Below, piece after piece: positions 7,680-12,785 of a stretch of DNA of 12,785 nucleotides. Source of the DNA: Actinomycetota bacterium (lineage in GTDB: Bacteria; Actinomycetota; Humimicrobiia; Humimicrobiales; Humimicrobiaceae); assembly GCA_003563375.1 (NCBI GenBank), contig PWSB01000129.1:1-12785 (forward strand). The letters run 5' to 3'. Each line of letters begins with the position of its first letter. Positions within the stretch are counted from its first letter, which is position 1. The translations under genes were made by a program, and so were the position numbers. The notes under the pieces are model-generated. The model was not told the origin of the DNA. It saw only the letters and a program-made list of their open reading frames with translations, and searched no databases.

Positions 7680-8039
7680 ATGAGGACGAAAACAGAAAGA
7701 AAAGACAGTGGACTAAAAAGGAAGCTAAGGTCAAAACATAAAATACAAAGCCGCACAGACAGGCCAAGGCTCTGTGTATACAGAAGCAATAAACATATTT
7801 ACGGCCAGATAATCGACTTAAGCGGCAACTCCCTGCTGGGGGTTTCCAGCCAGGTCATCGAAAAAGACCCTAAAGACAAGGGCAAGATGGATTTAAGTTT
7901 TAGGGCTGGGGAGAGGATGGCCAAGCTGGCCAAAGAGAAGAAGATTGAAAAGGTAGTTTTTGATAAAAATAAATTCAAGTACCACGGAAGGGTGAAGGCC
8001 TTTGCGGATGGTGCGAGAAAAGGCGGATTGAAATTTTAA
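7680..8039 (+). CDS. rplR: 50S ribosomal protein L18
   Basis: L18 carries 5S rRNA into the central protuberance with L5. The 119-residue product has a basic N-terminus, then [19 protein letters not shown], and the C-terminal core [20 protein letters not shown] followed by [26 protein letters not shown], which departs slightly from the common FDRGGYLYHGRV by having Asn-Lys-Phe-Lys. ATG 7680 is preceded by AAGGGAG (7668-7674) with a 5-nt spacer. It is the standard neighbour of rplF and rpsE. Confidence 0.97.
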   Translation: MRTKTERKDSGLKRKLRSKHKIQSRTDRPRLCVYRSNKHIYGQIIDLSGNSLLGVSSQVIEKDPKDKGKMDLSFRAGERMAKLAKEKKIEKVVFDKNKFKYHGRVKAFADGARKGGLKF

Positions 8040-8061
8040 CTGTATACAAGGAGGAAGATTA

Positions 8062-8538
8062 GTGGCTGAAGATGCCAATGTAACTGAATTAAGCGAAAAG
8101 GTAATAAAAATAAACAGGGTCGCTAAAGTAGTCAAAGGCGGAAGAAGATTTAGTTTTAGCGCTCTGGTAGCTGTAGGTGATATGAACGGCAGGGTAGGCG
8201 TAGGTTATGGAAAAGCAAATGAGGTAGCTACAGCCATACAGAAGGGCATAAACGGTGCTAAAAAAAGCATGTTCGAGGTTCCTCTGATCGAAGGCACAAT
8301 ACCTTATGAGATCGATGGGCGTTACGGTGCGGGCCATGTTTTTATGAAACCTGCAGTAGAAGGGACCGGTGTAATAGCCGGGGGTCCTGTAAGGGCGGTT
8401 CTTGAGCTTGCAGGGGTGAGGAATATACTCACCAAGTCTCTGGGGAGCCCTAATGCATTGAGCATAGTCAATGCTACGGTCAGCGGGCTTAAGTCGATCA
8501 AGACTCCTGAAGAGATAAAAAGGATTAGAGGAAAATAA
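8062..8538 (+). CDS. rpsE: 30S ribosomal protein S5
   Basis: S5 helps shape the mRNA entry path and decoding fidelity; ram and spectinomycin-resistance changes map here in other bacteria. The 158-residue product has a double-stranded-RNA-binding-like N-domain ([20 protein letters not shown], from residue 13, then [13 protein letters not shown] at 43-55) and a C-domain with [20 protein letters not shown] and [20 protein letters not shown]. Start GTG 8062 follows AAGGAGGA (8048-8055) with a 6-nt spacer. Only 19 nt separate its stop from the rplO start, leaving no space for the rpmD gene that usually follows. Confidence 0.98.
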   Translation: MAEDANVTELSEKVIKINRVAKVVKGGRRFSFSALVAVGDMNGRVGVGYGKANEVATAIQKGINGAKKSMFEVPLIEGTIPYEIDGRYGAGHVFMKPAVEGTGVIAGGPVRAVLELAGVRNILTKSLGSPNALSIVNATVSGLKSIKTPEEIKRIRGK

Positions 8539-8543
8539 AGATT

Positions 8544-8550
8544 TGGAGGA
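8544..8550 (+). promoter_or_regulatory. Ribosome-binding site deciding the rplO start
   Basis: TGGAGGA is 7 nt upstream of GTG 8558. A longer frame could begin at the TTG at 8543, but that codon overlaps this site, so GTG 8558 is the better start. Confidence 0.75.
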
Positions 8551-8557
8551 AGTTATT

Positions 8558-9001
8558 GTGAAACTCAATGATATAAAGGCGCCGAAGAGTGCATTAAAAT
8601 CCAGAAAAAGAGTTGGAAGGGGCGATGGCTCTGGCCGGGGAACTACATGCGGCCGGGGGACCAAAGGCCAGCTTTCCAGATCCGGAGGAAAGACCAGGGT
8701 AGGTTTTGAAGGCGGCCAGATGCCCCTGCAGAGAAGGCTGCCCCAGCTCAAAGGTTTTAAAAATACAAGGAAAAAAATCTATAACATCCTAAACGTGGAC
8801 GACCTTGAAATTTTTGAACAGGGGGCAACTGTCGATTACAAAAAATTTGAAGATGCAGGACTTTTGATAAAAAAAGCAAGGTTTATAAAGGTACTCGGAG
8901 AAGGCAAGCTTACCAAGAAACTTACTGTAAAGGCGGATTCCTTCAGCAAACAGGCTGTAGAAAAAATAGAAAAAGCGGGAGGAAAGGCAGAGGTAATCTA
9001 A
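8558..9001 (+). CDS. rplO: 50S ribosomal protein L15
   Basis: L15 is a late 50S assembly protein that threads an extended arm into 23S rRNA. From GTG 8558 the product is 147 residues: MKLNDIKAPKSALKSRKRVG, then the Gly/Arg-rich arm RGDGSGRGTTCGRGTKGQ, SRSGGKTRVGFEGGQMPL, RRLPQLKGFKN, and a normal globular C-domain ending KAGGKAEVI. A Cys lies in the arm where many relatives have Ala. The protein is not fused to an L30 domain: its length and both ends are as expected for L15 alone. The secY start follows one base after the stop (TAATATG). Confidence 0.96.
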   Translation: MKLNDIKAPKSALKSRKRVGRGDGSGRGTTCGRGTKGQLSRSGGKTRVGFEGGQMPLQRRLPQLKGFKNTRKKIYNILNVDDLEIFEQGATVDYKKFEDAGLLIKKARFIKVLGEGKLTKKLTVKADSFSKQAVEKIEKAGGKAEVI

Positions 9002-9002
9002 T

Positions 9003-10262
9003 ATGTTTCAGGCCATTGTAACCGCCTTTAAGATAACAGAGATACGTACCAAAATACTTTTTACAATAGGTATCCTGGCTGTCTATAGTTTCGGAGCTAC
9101 CCTGACCATCCCCGGTGTCGATCCTACAGTTATAACTGAACAGGTAGAGACTGGGGTCATGGGGATGATGGACCTGTTCTCAGGGGGAGCCCTGGGCAGG
9201 TTTGCCGTGTTCTCGCTGGGTATCATGCCTTATATTACCGCGACCATAATCATGCAGCTTCTCCAGGTTGTGATCCCCAAACTGGAGGCATTGTCCAAGC
9301 AGGGAGAAGTGGGAAGAAGGAAGATCAATCAGATAGCGCGGTATATGACCGCGGGGCTTGCACTGGCACAGTCAATTGCTATGGTATTCTTCTTCAGGGG
9401 TTTTGGTGCAATACCTGTGTTCAATGTTATGACTGTAACCCTTATAGTGCTGACCCTGACTGCCGGGACCACCATAATCATGTGGCTTGGGGAGCTCATA
9501 AATATACATGGCATAGGGAATGGTATCTCACTGATTATCTTTGCCTCTATCGTATCCAGGCTGCCAGGCCAGTTTATAACCATGGTCAGGGTGAGGGTAA
9601 ACCCCATAGTGGTGTTTTTGTTCATCCTTATCTCAGTGGGTGTCATCATGGCTATCATAATGATACAGCAGGGAGAGAGGAGGATACCCGTCCAGTATGC
9701 CAAGAGGGTCGTGGGAAGGAAGGTATTTGGCGGGCAGAGCACGTATATACCTTTAAAGGTTAACCAGTCAGGGGTTATGCCCATCATATTTGCTATTTCC
9801 GTATTGCTGTTTCCCGCCACCATAGCTCAGTTTGTGCCTCATGCGGGGATACAGTCTTTTGCTGATGCACTGAGCCCTACTGTCGAGGGAGCCATAAATC
9901 CTATTTATGCGATAACCTATACATTGCTTATAATATTTTTTGCATATTTTTATACGGCTATAACATTTAATCCTCTGGACACCGCAGATAATCTGAGGAA
10001 ATACGGGGGGTTTATACCGGGTACAAGGCCGGGAAGCCATACATCGGATTTCCTTACCTCCGTCTTGAACAGGATAACCCTGCCTGGTGCGGTATTTCTA
10101 GCTATTGTTGCCCTCCTGCCCGAGATCCTTATAAGCTATATGGCGCTCCCCATCAGGTTCGGAGGGACTTCAATAATAATCGCGGTAGGTGTTTCGCTGG
10201 ATACCATGAGACAGCTGGAATCTCAATTAACCATGAGGGATTATGAAGGGTTCTTAAAATGA
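9003..10262 (+). CDS. secY: Preprotein translocase channel subunit SecY
   Basis: SecY is the membrane channel of the SecYEG translocon for export and membrane-protein insertion. The 419-residue product shows about ten membrane segments (near 18-34, 67-89, 112-131, 142-162, 170-186, 201-222, 256-277, 298-321, 362-381, 386-400). Conserved elements include TIPGVD after TM1, LGIMPYITATIIMQLL (72-87), HGIGNGISLIIF (169-180), the cytosolic loop with KVNQSGVMPIIFA (252-264), and FIPGTRPGSHTSDFL (337-351), whose RPG carries the Arg important for SecA-driven transport. The only membrane protein in the window. ATG 9003 has GAGG (8990-8993) inside rplO. Its stop overlaps adk as ATGA. Confidence 0.98.
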   Translation: MFQAIVTAFKITEIRTKILFTIGILAVYSFGATLTIPGVDPTVITEQVETGVMGMMDLFSGGALGRFAVFSLGIMPYITATIIMQLLQVVIPKLEALSKQGEVGRRKINQIARYMTAGLALAQSIAMVFFFRGFGAIPVFNVMTVTLIVLTLTAGTTIIMWLGELINIHGIGNGISLIIFASIVSRLPGQFITMVRVRVNPIVVFLFILISVGVIMAIIMIQQGERRIPVQYAKRVVGRKVFGGQSTYIPLKVNQSGVMPIIFAISVLLFPATIAQFVPHAGIQSFADALSPTVEGAINPIYAITYTLLIIFFAYFYTAITFNPLDTADNLRKYGGFIPGTRPGSHTSDFLTSVLNRITLPGAVFLAIVALLPEILISYMALPIRFGGTSIIIAVGVSLDTMRQLESQLTMRDYEGFLK

Positions 10263-10885
10263 TAGTAATTTTATTAGGGGCCCCAGGGGCAGGTAAGGGG
10301 ACCCAGGCTAAAAAAATATCAGAAAAATTTAATATACCCCATATCTCAACCGGCGATATATTAAGGCAGGAGATAAAGAAGGGTACAGAATTAGGGAAAA
10401 AAGCAGAGGAATACGTAAAAGGAGGCCATCTTGTAAGCGATGACCTTATAATAGAGATCATTAAAGGAAAGATAACCGGAAAAGAGGCGCAAAAAGGATT
10501 TCTATTGGATGGTTTTCCCCGGAACATTGACCAGGCCAAGATGCTTGAAAGATTATTTGACCAGCTTGGCTATTCTATAGATAAAGTAATAAATATATCT
10601 GTGGACAAGGAAGAGGTCACGAAAAGGCTTTCTTCAAGAAGGGTATGCCCTTCCTGCAGAAAGATCTCAAAAAGCGCCGAAAACAATGATGAATGCCCGG
10701 AATGCGGTGAGCAGACTGTCAAGAGGGCAGATGATGATATATCGGTGATAAAGAAAAGGCTGGAGGTTTACGAAGAAGAAACCGAGCCTTTGATAGGTTA
10801 TTATAGAAAGAAAGGCCTTTTGGTAGACATAGACGGCAGTGCCCACCATGAGGAAGTTACAGAAAGGGTACTAGAGCATCTATGA
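10259..10885 (+). CDS. adk: Adenylate kinase with zinc-binding lid
   Basis: Cytosolic enzyme interconverting ATP + AMP and 2 ADP. The 208-residue product has the P-loop GAPGAGKG (7-14), the AMP-binding STGDILRQE (30-38), GFPRN (85-89) with catalytic Arg88, RR at 127-128, and R156/R167 in the KRADDD...KKR region. The lid holds four cysteines: C130, C133 (CPSC) and C146, C149 (CPEC), the zinc-lid type. The cysteine pairs are separated by 12 residues, shorter than the roughly 16 in commonly seen zinc-lid enzymes, and the usual F-x-PP stretch is missing. Overlaps secY and map by ATGA at each end, so all three are likely translationally coupled. Confidence 0.97.
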   Translation: MIVILLGAPGAGKGTQAKKISEKFNIPHISTGDILRQEIKKGTELGKKAEEYVKGGHLVSDDLIIEIIKGKITGKEAQKGFLLDGFPRNIDQAKMLERLFDQLGYSIDKVINISVDKEEVTKRLSSRRVCPSCRKISKSAENNDECPECGEQTVKRADDDISVIKKRLEVYEEETEPLIGYYRKKGLLVDIDGSAHHEEVTERVLEHL

Positions 10886-11646
10886 TAATATGCAAATCTG
10901 CAGATGAGATAAAGCAGATGGGCAAGGCTGCAGAAATTGTGGTCGAGGTTCTTTTGAAAATTGAAAGCTTGTTAAAGCCGGGAATAGCCACAGAATACCT
11001 TGATACTGTAGCGGAGGGTATTATTTATAAAAGAAATGCTGTCCCTGCTTTTAAGGGTTATAAGGGAAGGATAAGCAAAAACCCTTTCCCAAGCAGCATA
11101 TGTGTCTCTGTTAACCAAGAAGTCGTGCATGGCATCCCTTCAAAAAAGAAGTTAAAAGACGGAGATCTGGTATCCGTAGATGTCGGTGTGCAGCTAAATG
11201 GTTTTTTCGGGGATGCAGCCCGAAGTTTTTTAATCGGAGAAGTCTCAGAAGACGTTTACAGGTTATGGGCCGCTACAAAGGAGGCCCTTGATATCAGCAT
11301 CACCAGATGCGGGATTGGCAAAAGGCTCTCTGATATTTCCAATAGCATACAAAAAAGGGCAAAAAAGGATGGCTTTGAAGTGGTAAGGGATTTTGTAGGG
11401 CACGGCATTGGCAAGAATATGCATGAGGATCCACAGATCTTAAACTACGGCCCGCCTGGCCGGGGCCCTGTGCTAAAAAAAGGTATGGTGCTTGCCATTG
11501 AGCCCATGCTCAATATGGGTAAAAGCGCAGTAAAGGTGCTTGAAGACGGATGGACTGTAGTGACCAGGGACCAGGAGGTCTCCTGTCATTTTGAAGACAT
11601 GGTAGCCATAACTGACCAGGGGCCGTTAGTGCTTACCAGGCAATAG
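10882..11646 (+). CDS. map: Methionine aminopeptidase, type I
   Basis: Removes the initiator methionine from nascent proteins; a two-metal hydrolase acting at the tunnel exit. The 254-residue product has the pita-bread fold signature and all five metal ligands: D100 (VSVDVG), D111 (GDAARSF), H174 (VGHGIG), E207 (AIEPM) and E238 (HFED). Substrate-side histidines are H83 (VVHGIP) and H181. There is no N-terminal zinc-finger extension, as in the minimal bacterial form. The residue after the last ligand is Asp (FED) where His is usual (FEH), a mild variation. ATG 10882 overlaps the adk stop. Last gene before a 74-nt gap. Confidence 0.97.
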   Translation: MIICKSADEIKQMGKAAEIVVEVLLKIESLLKPGIATEYLDTVAEGIIYKRNAVPAFKGYKGRISKNPFPSSICVSVNQEVVHGIPSKKKLKDGDLVSVDVGVQLNGFFGDAARSFLIGEVSEDVYRLWAATKEALDISITRCGIGKRLSDISNSIQKRAKKDGFEVVRDFVGHGIGKNMHEDPQILNYGPPGRGPVLKKGMVLAIEPMLNMGKSAVKVLEDGWTVVTRDQEVSCHFEDMVAITDQGPLVLTRQ

Positions 11647-11650
11647 GAAA

Positions 11651-11677
11651 AACTTATAGACATTAAGTTAATTTTTT
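11651..11677 (+). terminator. Weak terminator-like hairpin after map
   Basis: AACTTA (11651-11656) and TAAGTT (11664-11669) form a perfect 6-bp inverted repeat around a 7-nt loop, followed by AA and six T's (11672-11677). The layout resembles an intrinsic terminator, but the stem has only one G-C pair, so efficient termination is doubtful. The 74-nt gap (11647-11720) holds nothing else but the infA ribosome-binding site and a poor promoter-like pair (TTGATA 11676-11681, 16 nt, TCTAAA 11698-11703). Confidence 0.25.
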
Positions 11678-11708
11678 GATAACCTACATATTTGTGCTCT
11701 AAAGAGTT

Positions 11709-11717
11709 AAGGGGGAT
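11709..11717 (+). promoter_or_regulatory. Ribosome-binding site supporting the ATT start of infA
   Basis: AAGGGGGAT precedes the ATT codon at 11721 with 5 nt between the last G and the start. There is an in-frame stop (TAA 11700-11702) just upstream and no ATG, GTG or TTG between that stop and 11721. Confidence 0.7.
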
Positions 11718-11720
11718 AAG

Positions 11721-11942
11721 ATTAGTAAGAAAGAAGGCATAATAGAGGCAGAAGGGACCATATTGGAGGCTTTGCCCAATGCCATGTTCAGGGTAGAACT
11801 GGATAATGGCCATAAGATACTGGCCCATATTTCAGGCAAGATGAGGATGCATTATATAAAGATCTTGCCGGGGGACAGGGTCCGGGTAGAGATCTCCCCA
11901 TATGACCTGAGCAGGGGCCGTATAACATATAGGAAGAAATAA
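11721..11942 (+). CDS. infA: Translation initiation factor IF-1, apparent AUU start
   Basis: IF-1 occupies the 30S A site during initiation and works with IF-2 and IF-3. The frame encodes a single OB-fold protein of 73 residues, the standard bacterial length (71-73): [72 protein letters not shown]. Aligned with the family (MSKKEDIIEVEG...), the initiator position falls on ATT at 11721. The frame is closed by TAA at 11700 and has no conventional start codon before codon 15 (a TTG inside the first beta-strands), so AUU initiation, as in E. coli infC, is the simplest reading. A sequencing error changing ATG to ATT is the main alternative. Identity is certain; the start is inferred. Confidence 0.93.
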   Translation: MSKKEGIIEAEGTILEALPNAMFRVELDNGHKILAHISGKMRMHYIKILPGDRVRVEISPYDLSRGRITYRKK

Positions 11943-11964
11943 TAGATAAAAAGAGGTTTTTAAG

Positions 11965-12078
11965 ATGAAAGTCAAACCATCTGTTAGAAAAATGTGCAAT
12001 GACTGCAGGGTAATAAAAAGAGAGGGTAAAGTAATGGTAATATGTAAAAACCCTCGGCATAAACAGAGACAGGGTTAA
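11965..12078 (+). CDS. rpmJ: 50S ribosomal protein L36, zinc (C+) form
   Basis: L36 is the smallest ribosomal protein, a zinc ribbon that organises 23S rRNA late in assembly. The 37-residue product begins [14 protein letters not shown] and ends [10 protein letters not shown]; ligands are C11, C14, C27 and H32 (C-x2-C-x12-C-x4-H), all present. The RHKQRQG ending is the form I associate with actinobacteria and some relatives. ATG 11965 follows GAGG (11953-11956) with an 8-nt spacer. The stop TAA is part of the rpsM ribosome-binding site (TAAGGAGG). Position between infA and rpsM is the classical one. Confidence 0.97.
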   Translation: MKVKPSVRKMCNDCRVIKREGKVMVICKNPRHKQRQG

Positions 12079-12089
12079 GGAGGTATAAA

Positions 12090-12467
12090 TTGGCTAGGAT
12101 AGCAGGGGTAGACATACCCAGAGATAAGCATATTAGCATAGCTTTAACCTATATTTTTGGTGTAGGCAGGTCAAGGGCAAACAAGATCTTAGATGATCTT
12201 GATATAGAAAAAACACTGAAGACCAGAGATTTAAGTGAAGCTGAGATCTCAAAGATAAGAGAATATATTGATAATAATATAAAGGTGGAAGGGGATCTTA
12301 AAAGAGAGGTCACCCAAAATATAAAAAGGCTGATCGAAATAAATTCCTACAAAGGCATAAGGCATAAAAGGGGCCTGCCCGTAAGGGGCCAGAGGACCCA
12401 TACCAATGCCAGGACCAGAAAAGGTAGAAAGAGAAGCGTAGGGATCAGAAAAAAACAAATTGGCTGA
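12090..12467 (+). CDS. rpsM: 30S ribosomal protein S13
   Basis: S13 is a 30S head protein touching P-site tRNA and forming bridges B1a/B1b with 23S rRNA and L5. The 125-residue product has [19 protein letters not shown], the helix-turn region [32 protein letters not shown] and ARTRKG followed by a basic tail ([13 protein letters not shown]) that reaches toward the tRNA. Start is TTG 12090, with AAGGAGG (12077-12083) 6 nt upstream. The second residue Ala matches the family, and no ATG/GTG alternative fits. Confidence 0.98.
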   Translation: MARIAGVDIPRDKHISIALTYIFGVGRSRANKILDDLDIEKTLKTRDLSEAEISKIREYIDNNIKVEGDLKREVTQNIKRLIEINSYKGIRHKRGLPVRGQRTHTNARTRKGRKRSVGIRKKQIG

Positions 12468-12483
12468 TTAGGAGGTAAACATA

Positions 12484-12785
12484 TTGGCTAAAAAGGATGC
12501 CAGAAAAAGAATAAAGAAAAAAGCCCGTAAAAATATTGCTTACGGTATTGCTCATGTCCAGTCTACTTTTAATAATACTATAATCAATATCACTGACCAG
12601 AAGGGCAATACAATAGCCTGGGGAAGTTCAGGAGGAGCCGGTTTTAAGGGCTCAAGGAAAAGCACTCCTTTTGCTGCGCAGATCACTGCTACTGAGGTGG
12701 CCAAGGCTGCCCAGGAACACGGGATTAGCAAGGTTGATGTAAGGGTAAAAGGGGTAGGTTCTGGCAGGGAGACCGCTGTGAGGTC
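12484..12785 (+). CDS. rpsK: 30S ribosomal protein S11 (partial, 3' end beyond the window)
   Basis: S11 lines the mRNA exit path on the 30S platform. The window holds the first 100 codons: a basic N-terminus ([20 protein letters not shown]), then [59 protein letters not shown] and [17 protein letters not shown], all S11 hallmarks; roughly the last 25-30 residues are cut off. Start TTG 12484 has GGAGG (12471-12475) 8 nt upstream. rpsD, rpoA and rplQ would be expected next in an alpha operon, but they lie outside. Confidence 0.97.
   Translation, partial: MAKKDARKRIKKKARKNIAYGIAHVQSTFNNTIINITDQKGNTIAWGSSGGAGFKGSRKSTPFAAQITATEVAKAAQEHGISKVDVRVKGVGSGRETAVR

Noticed and set aside
8089..8751. Antisense frame of 220 codons across rpsE/rplO
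   Set aside because: It lies opposite two conserved genes, has no recognisable motif and no ribosome-binding site I could see; a shadow frame.
9329..9823. Antisense frame of 164 codons within secY
   Set aside because: Its hydrophobic, low-complexity translation mirrors the membrane segments of secY on the other strand; no independent support.
11697..11706. Near-palindrome CTCTAAAGAG just before the infA ribosome-binding site
   Set aside because: The stem is at most 3-4 bp with a 2-4 nt loop; too small to claim as an operator or structure.
1..12785. Novel accessory or defence system, mobile element, CRISPR or tRNA
   Set aside because: Every coding stretch belongs to the known str-S10-spc-alpha cluster, gaps are at most 74 nt, and I saw no repeat arrays, transposase, or tRNA-like sequence.

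Overview
This window is a contiguous bacterial ribosomal-protein supercluster, all on the + strand: the end of the str operon, the whole S10 operon, the spc operon, and the start of the alpha operon. It holds 28 genes. The first (tuf) and last (rpsK) are cut by the window edges. Two real genes are easy to miss: infA (IF-1), which has no ATG/GTG/TTG start, and the 37-codon rpmJ (L36). I see no mobile element, CRISPR array, tRNA/rRNA gene or novel defence-type system, and no gene-free stretch longer than 74 bases.

The organism is a bacterium. Several protein details recall Actinobacteriota or a related deep, uncultured lineage: S10 ending [12 protein letters not shown]36 ending RHKQRQG, L14 ending in an [12 protein letters not shown] tail, the IF-1 core [16 protein letters not shown], and L15 with LPQLKGFKN. 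Unlike typical high-GC actinobacteria, the DNA leans A+T, Arg is written mostly AGG/AGA and Ile often ATA. The affiliation is an inference from remembered family sequences and is not secure.

Layout: tuf (3' end); rpsJ; a 68-nt gap with a good sigma70-type promoter; then rplC-rplD-rplW-rplB-rpsS-rplV-rpsC-rplP-rpmC-rpsQ (S10 operon); rplN-rplX-rplE-rpsN-rpsH-rplF-rplR-rpsE-rplO-secY-adk-map (spc operon, without rpmD/L30 at its usual place between rpsE and rplO); a 74-nt gap with a weak hairpin plus T-run; then infA-rpmJ-rpsM-rpsK (start of the alpha operon). Spacing is very tight. Several genes overlap (rplD/rplW 11 nt, rplV/rpsC 17 nt, secY/adk and adk/map by ATGA), so transcription and translation are probably coupled over long stretches.

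Functionally the genes supply ribosomal subunit proteins, the translocon channel for membrane-protein export (SecY), adenylate homeostasis (Adk), removal of the N-terminal methionine (Map) and an initiation factor (IF-1). The most notable observations are an apparent AUU start codon for infA, the missing rpmD, and a promoter that would make expression of S10 separable from the rest of its operon. Ten of 27 visible starts are not ATG.
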